A model generated the notes under the pieces. It was not told the DNA's origin and did no database searches. It saw only the letters and a program-made list of their open reading frames with translations. The translations under genes and the position numbers were made by a program. A DNA stretch of 46,482 nucleotides from Scytonema sp. UIC 10036 (GTDB lineage Bacteria > Cyanobacteriota > Cyanobacteriia > Cyanobacteriales > Nostocaceae), in NCBI RefSeq assembly GCF_009725235.1, contig NZ_WJFC01000095.1, positions 1 to 46,482 of the forward strand, given 5' to 3'. Below, piece after piece: positions 33,545 through 41,239 of this stretch; position 1 is the first letter of the stretch, and every line of letters starts with the position of its first letter.

Positions 33545-33964
33545 AACTCGCCTCTTGACGTTATTCTATTAGCGCTTGACACAAAGTTAGCGCATACAAT
33601 TTGATACAGCCTGGAAATTCTATTAATGTAGAAAATTTATTAAATAATTTCTTACAAATTTCCTACAAACACATCACTTTGAATGCGGAAAGCGTCGTTG
33701 CTATTTGTGTTAACTTAAAATTCAAACCCCTTTCCTAAGGTCGTTTTTCATTTCTAAATCTGACAAGGAATAACCCGGATTTCTCACCAATTTCCTAAAG
33801 CTTATAAAACCTATATTGGCTGTTAAATAAAGTGTTCAACACTCTGTTGGAATCAAAAGCCCATCAAAAATGTCCAAAACATCATTTGGGCAAAGGTGAT
33901 AAAGAGTCCGCTTGTGGAACCTGTAAGAAATCCGGGTTAAAGCTATTAGACAGTAGAAGTTCTT
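33545..33964. other. 420-bp AT-rich spacer
   Basis: The right part lies 3' of the PEP-CTERM-like gene, and the left part is the leader of the CHAT remnant. A short rightward frame from GTG 33832 has CxxH and CxxC pairs but overlaps the 3' end of the next gene and has no ribosome binding site. Nothing else is recognised. Confidence 0.45.
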
Positions 33965-35224
33965 TTAACTTTTATGTACACGCCACTTTTTATAACCAAA
34001 TAAAGACATTACCAGTGTGAGTACCAACAGGGGTGTTAATGTTGAGGACTCGGGTATCCTTACTGGAGGCGTCACAGGTGGAGTCACAGGTGGTTGTTCT
34101 CCAGGCGGCTGTTCACCTACAGGAGGAGTTACAGGAGGTTGTTCGCTGACTGGAGGGGCAACTGGAGGTGGGGGTGCATTTTCTGTATCTGAGTCATCAT
34201 CTCCACCACCGCCACCAAAGGCAAAAGGTATAAGAGCTAGGGGAATAGCACCAAGTACCCAGAAGGGGAATGCACCACCACGACCGCCACCGGGGACTGC
34301 TTGAGATACAACGTCTCCTTGAACTAGAAAAGGAGGAAGTAAGGTGTCAGCATCTCCAACTGGTAAGCCTCCTGGTAGGGCAGCAATAAAAGAGTCACCT
34401 GGGAGAGCGATCCCAGTGACTACAGCATACTCTTCAGGAATACCAAGCGGAGGACGGTTATACTCTGCATTACTTTGATTAATCGGCAGTGACAGCACCT
34501 CAAGAATATTGTTTTGGAGTTGTGCTTGATTCCCACTCCTTAATGAACGCACTCCTTGAGAAAATTGACGTGCATAAAGTTGTTTAACGTCTGACGGAAG
34601 ATTTAAAGCCTGGATTTGTTGTTGGGCGTTGGGAATTTTTGCTGCTTCTTCTAGAAGCAACCGTCCGTAAGAGTATTTCAAATCCAGCAATCCGTCACGC
34701 AGGCTTTCAGATGTTCCACTTCCCTCTGGCGACCAGTAAAAGTTTTTCGTTACCTGCCCCAAACCTTGTACGGGTGTTCTACCAACTGACTGTCCGAGAG
34801 TATATCTATATCCATCTAAAATATATGGGTCATCGTTTGCCCAGAATGAGGACAAAGGTACTAATGAGAGATTGGGGTTATTGCCGTAGTAGGAGGCAAA
34901 ATTCTGGAAGTTTGCTTGCCCACCAGCTGCACGGATAAGTAATTCTTGGTAAGTAGGACCGTTGTTGGATTCTACTATTTGTTGAAGTATTGTTGCAGAC
35001 TTATTACAGCCTGCACCAAACCCCACATCACAGGTGGGGATACCGCGCAGTAGGGTTAAATCCCGCCCGGACAATTGGTATTGAAGATAATTTGGTTCTA
35101 GCCCTGGTTGGATTCCATGAATACCTACATTTAACTGCGCTAATGCCTGCTGTGGTGCAGTGATTATCGCTGCTAAATAGGATGTGAACGCAATTGCGGT
35201 TTTTACGATACGGGATTTAAACAA
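33965..35224 (-). CDS. Secreted protein with PEP-CTERM-like C-terminal sorting signal
   Basis: A 419-residue exported protein. Translation starts at TTG 35224 with a perfect GGAGG (35231-35235) six bases upstream. A signal peptide (about 1-29, ending ALA) leads to a globular region of unknown family (about 30-310), a hydrophobic stretch (PFWVLGAIPLALIPFAFGG, about 323-341), a Gly/Asp run, a Pro/Val-rich repeat tail (PPVTPPV, PPVGEQPP units) and the end IPESSTLTPLLVLTLVMSLFGYKKWR. That last part has PEP-CTERM layout: short motif, helix, basic cluster, with PES in place of PEP. Such proteins are processed at the envelope by exosortase. Function unknown; probably surface-associated. Confidence 0.75.
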   Translation of the reverse strand: MFKSRIVKTAIAFTSYLAAIITAPQQALAQLNVGIHGIQPGLEPNYLQYQLSGRDLTLLRGIPTCDVGFGAGCNKSATILQQIVESNNGPTYQELLIRAAGGQANFQNFASYYGNNPNLSLVPLSSFWANDDPYILDGYRYTLGQSVGRTPVQGLGQVTKNFYWSPEGSGTSESLRDGLLDLKYSYGRLLLEEAAKIPNAQQQIQALNLPSDVKQLYARQFSQGVRSLRSGNQAQLQNNILEVLSLPINQSNAEYNRPPLGIPEEYAVVTGIALPGDSFIAALPGGLPVGDADTLLPPFLVQGDVVSQAVPGGGRGGAFPFWVLGAIPLALIPFAFGGGGGDDDSDTENAPPPPVAPPVSEQPPVTPPVGEQPPGEQPPVTPPVTPPVRIPESSTLTPLLVLTLVMSLFGYKKWRVHKS

Positions 35225-35299
35225 GCCTAACCTCCATTCTCGCTTGGTATGGTCTGTGGTCTTGATACGGTTTTAATGAAAAAACTCAGTGCGTAAGTG

Positions 35300-36079
35300 T
35301 TATGACGCAGGAGAAGCAACTAAGTTCTGGGGCGCGTTAATATTTATGGTGATTCCCGTACCTTGCAGGTCTCCTCCTGCAACTGGGTGGTATAAAACAA
35401 GCCCGCGACTGGGTTGGTCAAACAGATAACCTCGCCGTGACGGTTGTACTTTACCTTGCTCAACTAAGGAAACAAATGCTGACAAGTATCTTTGTATACT
35501 TGCCTGATTCTGTGTATTCGCTTTTGTATGATTCTGGATGAGCTTCATAAACAATTCAACGGTACGATCGCCTTGCTCTTGGAGCGGAGTCCCTTGGTCT
35601 AGAAAAGAGGTAGCTATTAGCGCTCCGTTGATTTGTTGTACTTTGAAAAGCGTATAGTAGCGCCCTGGTTTTTGTTCGTCATTGGCATAACACACCCAAG
35701 CCCCCTCAGCATTTTGCACAAAACCTTGCTGTGCTAAATAGGAAAGCGGAGAATTTTTCTGCTGATTTGATGGTGGAGGTAATAAACCCTCAACAGTGTT
35801 ATACGAGCAAATCTGCTGTGTGTTTGTATTATTTGTAGTTTGCGAGCGGGGATTTGTAGTATTTGTATTGGTTGGTTGTGTTTCAGTTGCAGGTATTGGT
35901 GTACTATTTGTATTAATAGGCTGCGTTTGGGTGCTGGGTATTGGTGTACTATTTGTATTAATAGGCCGTGTTTGGGTGCTGGGTGTTGGTGTAGTCTGTG
36001 CAGTACTGACAGCAGACATAGCGGTCATCGCAGACACGGAAAGGGCACATACACTTAATAAATGAGCGAGCGTATTCAT
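35300..36079 (-). CDS. Secreted Thr/Gln/Asn-rich repeat protein
   Basis: With the ATG at 36079 the protein has 259 residues; a TTG at 36145 would add a poor N-terminus ahead of the signal peptide. The signal peptide (about 1-27, LLSVCALSVSAMTAMSA) is followed by three 15-residue repeats of the TPIPSTQTQPINTNS type (35858-35992), a Thr/Asn/Gln-rich linker and a folded C-terminal region (about 100-259) with GYLFDQPSRGLVLYHPVAGG. I do not recognise the family. It lies 75 bases upstream of the PEP-CTERM-like gene on the same strand and probably shares its transcript. Confidence 0.7.
   Translation of the reverse strand: MNTLAHLLSVCALSVSAMTAMSAVSTAQTTPTPSTQTRPINTNSTPIPSTQTQPINTNSTPIPATETQPTNTNTTNPRSQTTNNTNTQQICSYNTVEGLLPPPSNQQKNSPLSYLAQQGFVQNAEGAWVCYANDEQKPGRYYTLFKVQQINGALIATSFLDQGTPLQEQGDRTVELFMKLIQNHTKANTQNQASIQRYLSAFVSLVEQGKVQPSRRGYLFDQPSRGLVLYHPVAGGDLQGTGITININAPQNLVASPAS
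35858..35992 (-). repeat. Three in-frame 45-bp tandem repeats
   Basis: Three 45-bp units encode TPTPSTQTRPINTNS, TPIPSTQTQPINTNS and a more diverged TPIPATETQPTNTNT. The first two are almost identical at DNA level, so recent unit duplication is likely and length may vary between strains. Confidence 0.88.
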
Positions 36080-36198
36080 AAGACTTACATTTTTATATGT
36101 GGCAAATAGACAAAGGCAGAGGTTTTTCACTTGACAAAAAGCCAATCGAGATTTTAATATCGATTACGGGCTTAGAACTGAAACAGCTTTATTAACAG

Positions 36199-36303
36199 CT
36201 ACTTAGCTACCTGCCAAATAAAATTTTTTTCAATCTTGCGCTTTGGGTTTGCTGCTAGCACAGATTCATTCTCTTGATTTGTATTTTCACACAACATTTT
36301 CAT
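36199..36303 (-). CDS. Candidate small ORF (34 aa) with strong ribosome binding site
   Basis: ATG at 36303 is preceded by GGGAGG at a good distance (36311-36316). The frame encodes 34 residues, beginning MKMLCENTNQENESVLAANP and ending with a basic/aromatic KRKIEKNFIWQVAK, with a TAG stop at 36199-36201. It is too short for ordinary gene calls. It lies 120 bases before the secreted repeat protein on the same strand, below a CRP-type site, so it may be the first gene of that operon or a leader peptide. No homologue is recalled. Confidence 0.4.
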   Translation of the reverse strand: MKMLCENTNQENESVLAANPKRKIEKNFIWQVAK

Positions 36304-36998
36304 ATATTTAACCTCCCATGAGAATTAGGCTTTACCCTAAGGTAAAGGTAGCTGCACCCTTGCTTATGAGAGAAGGTATTTTATCTTTCAGACCGAGCGG
36401 CTAGCTTTGCTCGTCTCGCTCTATTTGTAACAATTTAACCATATGATCTCCCTCCTACTTAGGGGCGATCGCACTTTACCCTCTAGTATGAGTTTTTTGT
36501 GACTTCAATCACAATACAGTCACTGCTTTAAACTATACTCAATAGGACTTGAGCCACAGTTTTGCAGAAACTTACTTACCCCCGGAGTATTGCTTTTATG
36601 AAAATCTTACACATTAATCATACACGATCCCGAAAAATCACGCTATTTCTTTACAAGTCTTGTCAAATTTGATGTTATGCAATCTTTTCTATATCTTATA
36701 GCGGAGTCAGGCAACAGGTTTTACTTCTCGATCGACAAAATATTCCTTTGATTGTCTTTAGTCCATGTTGAAACCTCTAGTATCATCACTAGAGCGTCGT
36801 TACAGCACTCAGGAGACAAAACAACTGGTATCCGTATCATTTCATGCGAGGGAATCGTGGCATAAGATAGGCTAGAGTGTCTAAAACCGGAATTAGCAAT
36901 CGAGATTTGAGAATTAGGTATTGAGAATTGATACTCAATTCTCACCTCTACTCGCCTTATCCCCCTGCACCCTTGTCCCCTTGTCCCCCTTGTCTCCC
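36304..36998. other. Regulatory spacer with palindromes and a second mini-ORF
   Basis: From right to left on the minus strand it holds a CRP-type palindrome (36497-36514); a TAAAGT box (36473-36478) that could be a -10 placing the palindrome near -40; an AGGAGGGAG followed by ATG at 36442 opening a 13-codon frame; and a perfect 7-bp inverted repeat CTTTACC-CTAA-GGTAAAG (36330-36347). The rest (36540-36998) is AT-rich, ending in a pyrimidine-rich repeat (about 36940-36998). Confidence 0.5.
36497..36514 (-). promoter_or_regulatory. Perfect CRP-type operator TTGTGA-N6-TCACAA
   Basis: TTGTGACTTCAATCACAA is a perfect 6+6 palindrome matching the TGTGA-N6-TCACA consensus bound by cyanobacterial cAMP receptor proteins (SyCRP1, AnCrpA). 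With TAAAGT at 36473-36478 as -10, its centre would lie near -40, the class II activator position, for the minus-strand secreted-protein genes. Cyclic-AMP control is inferred. Confidence 0.6.
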
Positions 36999-37637
36999 AT
37001 GTTTTCCTTACTCGCCTTTCCCCCACTACCGACTTTTAACTTAGAACAGACCCTACAGTCTGCCGAACAAATAAAGAACACAACCACGCAAACAGTTCAA
37101 ACTGCTATCTCTTCATCCCTAAATCATTGGGTTGAGCAACACCCTATACTTTTCAAGTTAGTACAACTTATTGACGTAGCGGCACACCACCTAATTATTA
37201 GTGTAGTTATCCTGCTGTTCGCTGTTTCTCTCCTCAGTAGTTTTATAAAAGCCATAAGCCGATTTATTGAAGCAGCAAGTCTGTCACTTTTACGACTTCC
37301 ATTAAGGGGACTTCACTTTCTTGCCAAAAGGGGTCTTAAATCATTTAGCAAAATTGGTGCTTCAGGTGCAAAACAAGTTACAAGTACTCAGATGAGTGAT
37401 GGTGATAGAGCATCTTTACTACCTGATAAGGCTCAACTAATTCTTCAGGGTAAACAGCAAAGATTGGCAGATATTTATATTCGTTTAGAGGAAATTCAAA
37501 AAGAACAAAATCAGCTTTTACAGGAAGTAGCAGAAATTTTGGGACTGCGTACTATGGACCAGGGACTGGGGACTGGGGACTTGGGAGACAAGGAAAAATT
37601 ACGAATAAATATCACCAATCCAAAATCTAAAATCTAA
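36999..37637 (+). CDS. Hypothetical membrane protein with coiled-coil tail
   Basis: With the ATG at 36999 the protein has 212 residues; an upstream start at 36921 would add Pro/Leu residues read from a pyrimidine-rich repeat. One long hydrophobic helix (about 66-86, LIISVVILLFAVSLLSSFI) is preceded by a Gln/Thr-rich amphipathic region and followed by a basic segment (LPLRGLHFLAKRGLKSFSKI) and a helical coiled coil (about 145-180, RLADIYIRLEEIQKEQNQLL). The C-terminus from about 185 is read from GGGACTGGGGACT-type repeat DNA. I do not recognise the family. Confidence 0.55.
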   Translation: MFSLLAFPPLPTFNLEQTLQSAEQIKNTTTQTVQTAISSSLNHWVEQHPILFKLVQLIDVAAHHLIISVVILLFAVSLLSSFIKAISRFIEAASLSLLRLPLRGLHFLAKRGLKSFSKIGASGAKQVTSTQMSDGDRASLLPDKAQLILQGKQQRLADIYIRLEEIQKEQNQLLQEVAEILGLRTMDQGLGTGDLGDKEKLRINITNPKSKI

Positions 37638-38152
37638 AATCCAAAATGTTCCTATTTTACAAAGACTTAAGGTTAATGTGTATTTTTAACGAATAACATA
37701 TGAAGTATATGTAAAATATATTTTCACCCCTAGGGGTATCGTCAAGATTTGAACAGTACATAATTTTATTGTTTAATTCCTGAAAATGATATAAGCTATA
37801 TTTATATAATAAATGATTTTTCTATTTAAGCTTCTCGGTCAGGATTGCTTACCACATTTTTTAGAATAACGTCAAACCATCTGTAAAAATTCATCATAAG
37901 TTAAATTTTTGCTATTTTTAAAAGCATCTGGGGACTTTTAAACGGTAAATTCGTCCCCCCATCAAGGTACCAATCAATTGCTTGGGAATTGCTCTACCAA
38001 ACAAAAACGTCAATATCATGACTTTAATAGGATTTTAAAAGGGGTTGATTGATTTACAGTCAATTAATACTGAAGATGAGTAAAAAATCCGCAGTTTTAC
38101 TATAGACAATCATTAAGCTAACAACACTTAATTGAGTAAGAGGTAGATCGCA
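37638..38152. other. 515-bp AT-rich leader of the subtilase gene
   Basis: No coding frame is supported. A 12-bp perfect palindrome ACCCCTAGGGGT lies at 37726-37737. AGAGG at about 38139-38143 is the likely ribosome binding site for the subtilase. Otherwise the stretch is AT-rich, with no clear promoter boxes. Confidence 0.45.
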
Positions 38153-39508
38153 ATGAATCTAGAAAACAAAATTTCACCAGCTTTTGAACCTTTTCTTGCT
38201 GAAATGGGAGAAGATGACAAACGGGATGCGATTGTGATCTACGAAGCGCCGCCTAGTGAAGGCTTACCACCAAGAGGGCGTTTGCGCGAATTAAAAAAGC
38301 GGTTGGTTCAGGTTCAACAGCAAGCAGCTATTCAAGTAGCGGCTGAAATCTTTGATGATTACCAAGAAGCCACTCTTGACAAAGGATATCACGACGAACC
38401 TCTGGGGTTTGCTACCATTGGTTCCGGTGCATTGCCAGTAGCAACGGTTGAAGTGACTCCCAAAACGTTGGCGGCTTTGGTAGAACAACCTAATGTTGTT
38501 GCTATTTTGCCCAATCAGAAAATTCACCTGATTCAGCCAAGAAAAATTGAATATTCTGAGTTATTCGCTGAGGAAAGTAAAGAAAATTTCACTTGGGGAC
38601 TCAGACAACTCGATATTCCCAAGTTATGGGAAAAGACAACTGGAGAAAACATCAACGTCGCTGTTTTAGATACAGGCGTGTATGCCGCTCATCCAGCACT
38701 CCAAAAACGAGTCAAAGAATTTGTTGTCATCGATCCTCTGGGGAGGCGGATTAATGCAACTCCGGCTTTTGATTGCGGGCAGCATGGGACTCATGTTTGT
38801 GGAACTATTGCAGGCGGACAAACTGCTAGAGGTTTATCCATTGGCGTTGCACCACAAGCTAATTTATTGGTTGCTGGTGTGCTGATAGGCGATACCACTC
38901 TGAGAACTTTATTGGAAGGTATATCTTGGGCTATCGAAAGAGGGGCTGATATTATAAATATGTCTTTAGGTCTTAGCTACTACGAACCTCTCTTCGCTGA
39001 GGTACTTGACATTCTCGTGAATCAGTATGGTATTTTACCAGTAGTAGCGATCGGCAACGAAAACCACGGTAATACTAGCTCACCTGGTAATGCATACAAT
39101 GCCTTCAGTGTGGGTGCAATAGAAAAACTGCCAGACGACAGGGTTGATGTCGCTTTCTTTAGTAGCGGAGCAAGCCTTGTGTTTCCTGGAGACGAATCAA
39201 ACAATTTGGTCACAAAACCAGATGTTGTTGCCCCAGGTGCTCAGGTCTACTCTTGCATACCACCGACGAAAACACCAAACGGAACCTACGAGTATAACTA
39301 TATGGATGGCACTTCTATGGCAACCCCACATATTGCGGGTGCGGCGGCGCTATTAATGGCGGCGAAGCCAACAGCACCTGTGACGGATATTATGACTGCA
39401 CTGAAGGAGACGGCACAGCATCCAGGCGGAACCGACCGTCGTCCCGACAACCGTTGGGGATGGGGAGTGGTGCAACCCGTGGAAGCGTTAAATGCTCTTA
39501 GTAGTTGA
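38153..39508 (+). CDS. S8 family (subtilisin-like) serine protease with N-terminal prodomain
   Basis: A 451-residue subtilase without a signal peptide, so probably intracellular. Residues about 20-128 look like an inhibitor-I9-type prodomain: strand DAIVIYEAPP, helix RGRLRELKKRLVQVQQQAAI, and PVATVEVTPKTLAALVEQPN then VVAILPNQKI. The catalytic domain (about 147-450) has Asp173 (VLDTGV), His211 (HGTHVCG), oxyanion Asn302 (AIGNENHG) and Ser388 (GTSMATPHIAG), so the triad is complete. The next gene, 19 bases downstream on the same strand, encodes a separate protein resembling the prodomain. Substrates are unknown. Confidence 0.93.
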   Translation: MNLENKISPAFEPFLAEMGEDDKRDAIVIYEAPPSEGLPPRGRLRELKKRLVQVQQQAAIQVAAEIFDDYQEATLDKGYHDEPLGFATIGSGALPVATVEVTPKTLAALVEQPNVVAILPNQKIHLIQPRKIEYSELFAEESKENFTWGLRQLDIPKLWEKTTGENINVAVLDTGVYAAHPALQKRVKEFVVIDPLGRRINATPAFDCGQHGTHVCGTIAGGQTARGLSIGVAPQANLLVAGVLIGDTTLRTLLEGISWAIERGADIINMSLGLSYYEPLFAEVLDILVNQYGILPVVAIGNENHGNTSSPGNAYNAFSVGAIEKLPDDRVDVAFFSSGASLVFPGDESNNLVTKPDVVAPGAQVYSCIPPTKTPNGTYEYNYMDGTSMATPHIAGAAALLMAAKPTAPVTDIMTALKETAQHPGGTDRRPDNRWGWGVVQPVEALNALSS

Positions 39509-39527
39509 GCCTCCAGGAACGTGCATC

Positions 39528-39941
39528 ATGTACTCAAACAACACAGCTTTAAAGAAAAATAAAATTAGTTCTGAGTTTGCCTGTCGGTTGGGCCACCTGG
39601 CCCCCCAGCAAAAGGTAAGCGTGATCGTGTTTTTAAAACTGGAGAATTTTGACAGCCCAGTTAACTCACGCTTAACTAGATCCGAACGGCGAGCCACAAT
39701 GGAAGGGATTCGTAACTCAGCCGCGCAAGCGCTAGGTTACATCAAGAAGATCGTCCAGGATTTCGGCGGCAAGGAATTAGCAGAAAGACCTGACGCATTG
39801 GGTTCAATTCCTATCGAAATATCTGCTGCAGGAGTCAAAGCTCTTGCTGCATCCGATGTCGTTAAAGCCGTTTTGGAGGAGCAAGAAATTGTTCCGGCAA
39901 ATGGCACAAACAGGGTTTACATTCACAACCGCGAATGCTAG
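39528..39941 (+). CDS. Stand-alone protein resembling the subtilase prodomain (putative protease inhibitor/chaperone)
   Basis: A 137-residue protein starting at ATG 39528, with AGGAA 8 bases upstream; a start at 39492 would overlap the protease and has no such site. After an N-terminal polar segment it shows strand KVSVIVFLKLENF, a helical part with many Arg, Ala and Lys, then LGSIPIEISAAGVKALAASD and VVKAVLEEQEIV. This follows the same order of elements as residues 20-125 of the protease upstream (PVATVEVTPKTLAALVEQPN, VVAILPNQKI). A role as trans-acting inhibitor or folding helper is inferred from gene pairing. No signal peptide. Confidence 0.65.
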   Translation: MYSNNTALKKNKISSEFACRLGHLAPQQKVSVIVFLKLENFDSPVNSRLTRSERRATMEGIRNSAAQALGYIKKIVQDFGGKELAERPDALGSIPIEISAAGVKALAASDVVKAVLEEQEIVPANGTNRVYIHNREC

Positions 39942-40021
39942 AATAGCATTTCAATGTTACTGTGGATACTGTTGTCTAAAGAAGCTATTAGTTTTTATTA
40001 TAGCTGTCTTTGGCAAGAGTT

Positions 40022-41200
40022 TTACAAGCGTTGGGGAGACAATTTAAGAATTATTTCATCTTTTTCTCCAGACACCCAGTTAGCAAAACGTTGAGCCAAA
40101 GACGGTACGAAGGCGAGAGGGTTGCTGAATCCGGAAAAAACGTAAAGATTTTCACGTCCGGAAATGAGACCGATTACAGGAAGTGCATCATGACTGAATG
40201 ACACCAAACAGCGATGGCAAGTTCCTGATAAATTCCCCAAAATAGGCAAGATTTTTTTCAGCCCCTCTCGTATTATTGCTTCGCTTTCTGCCGAATCGGT
40301 ACGAGCTAAGGGGTTTGTCAAAGCACGACTAATCTGACCGAATCGGAAGCTACCATCTTTAAATTGAACAGCGCCCGTATCAAGAATGGGGGGTAGAACT
40401 TCACAATCGGGTTGTGTCCACACACGATCGTTTTTAGAAGATTCAATCTCCAATTGAAATCGGTTGAGATGTGCGGGCATAACCAAGGTTTTTAATCGTA
40501 AGCTACCTACAGGTGGAGTTTCGAGCATTTCCGCGTGAGTGAAATACAGCTTGATGGCAACGTTAGATGACTGAAATAATTGTCGGCTGAGACCCCCCGC
40601 ACAAACAACAGTGTTAGCACTATAGTACATTTCTGTAGTGGTCTGTACTTCAGAGAGGATAGGGGATAGGGAGTAGGGGGTAGGGAGGAGGTTTGTGACT
40701 TGCTCGATCTTCATGTTGCCTCCAGCACGCAAAAAAGCTGTAATATAACCAAGGGCTGTTTTGTCTGGGTGAATGTGACCGTGTTTGACAGTTAAAGCGC
40801 CTGCAATCGCATTTGGATTCAATAGAGGTTCTAATTCACAAGCTTCTTTAACGCCAAGTAATGTAGGAGGAATGGCAAAGCGAGTGTAAGACGCCGCCAC
40901 TTCTTCTGGATTGGTGTCCGCAGGAATCGTTAAAAGTAAATCTAATTCTCGGAATTCTGTATCAAAATCTAATTCTTCCGACAAGATTTGATGGCGTGCA
41001 ATGCCTTCAGCACATAATTGTTTGGTAAGTGGACTAGTACCAGACCAAAAAGCGATTCCACCATAACTATATCTAGTAGCATTTTGTGGAATTGCGTGCT
41101 GTTCTAACAACAGAACTGCATATCCCTTTTTAACAAGTTCATAAGCGAGTGCAGCACCCGTAATACCAGCACCAACAACAATCCAATCGTAAGTTTTCAT
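40022..41200 (-). CDS. FAD-dependent oxidoreductase (DAO family)
   Basis: With the ATG at 41200 the protein has 392 residues and opens MKTYDWIVVGAGITGAALAY, a dinucleotide-binding GxGxxG motif at the expected position; a GTG at 41230 lies in heptamer repeat DNA and is less likely. The C-terminal block SHDALPVIGLISGRENLYVFSG is the family's second flavin-contact region. DAO enzymes oxidise amino acids or similar amines; the substrate is unknown. Residues around PTPYSLSPILSE are encoded by a GGATAGGGGATAGGGAGTAG repeat (about 40656-40690), an insertion into a variable loop. It lies 39 bases downstream of a hybrid kinase on the same strand. Confidence 0.85.
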   Translation of the reverse strand: MKTYDWIVVGAGITGAALAYELVKKGYAVLLLEQHAIPQNATRYSYGGIAFWSGTSPLTKQLCAEGIARHQILSEELDFDTEFRELDLLLTIPADTNPEEVAASYTRFAIPPTLLGVKEACELEPLLNPNAIAGALTVKHGHIHPDKTALGYITAFLRAGGNMKIEQVTNLLPTPYSLSPILSEVQTTTEMYYSANTVVCAGGLSRQLFQSSNVAIKLYFTHAEMLETPPVGSLRLKTLVMPAHLNRFQLEIESSKNDRVWTQPDCEVLPPILDTGAVQFKDGSFRFGQISRALTNPLARTDSAESEAIIREGLKKILPILGNLSGTCHRCLVSFSHDALPVIGLISGRENLYVFSGFSNPLAFVPSLAQRFANWVSGEKDEIILKLSPQRL

Positions 41201-41239
41201 TTGGTTAGAACGCATAATTTTAGTGGTCACTGGTCACTG

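Noticed and set aside
33832..34020. Short plus-strand frame with CxxH and CxxC pairs resembling a zinc knuckle
   Set aside because: GTG start without ribosome binding site and overlap with the 3' end of the well-supported PEP-CTERM-like gene; spacing does not match a known zinc ribbon.
34017..34304. Gly-rich plus-strand frame opposite the PEP-CTERM-like gene
   Set aside because: It is the complement of the Pro/Val-rich repeat tail and has no start signal of its own.
36721..37026. 101-codon minus-strand frame
   Set aside because: Composed largely of the complement of a pyrimidine-rich repeat and AT-rich spacer, with no family resemblance.
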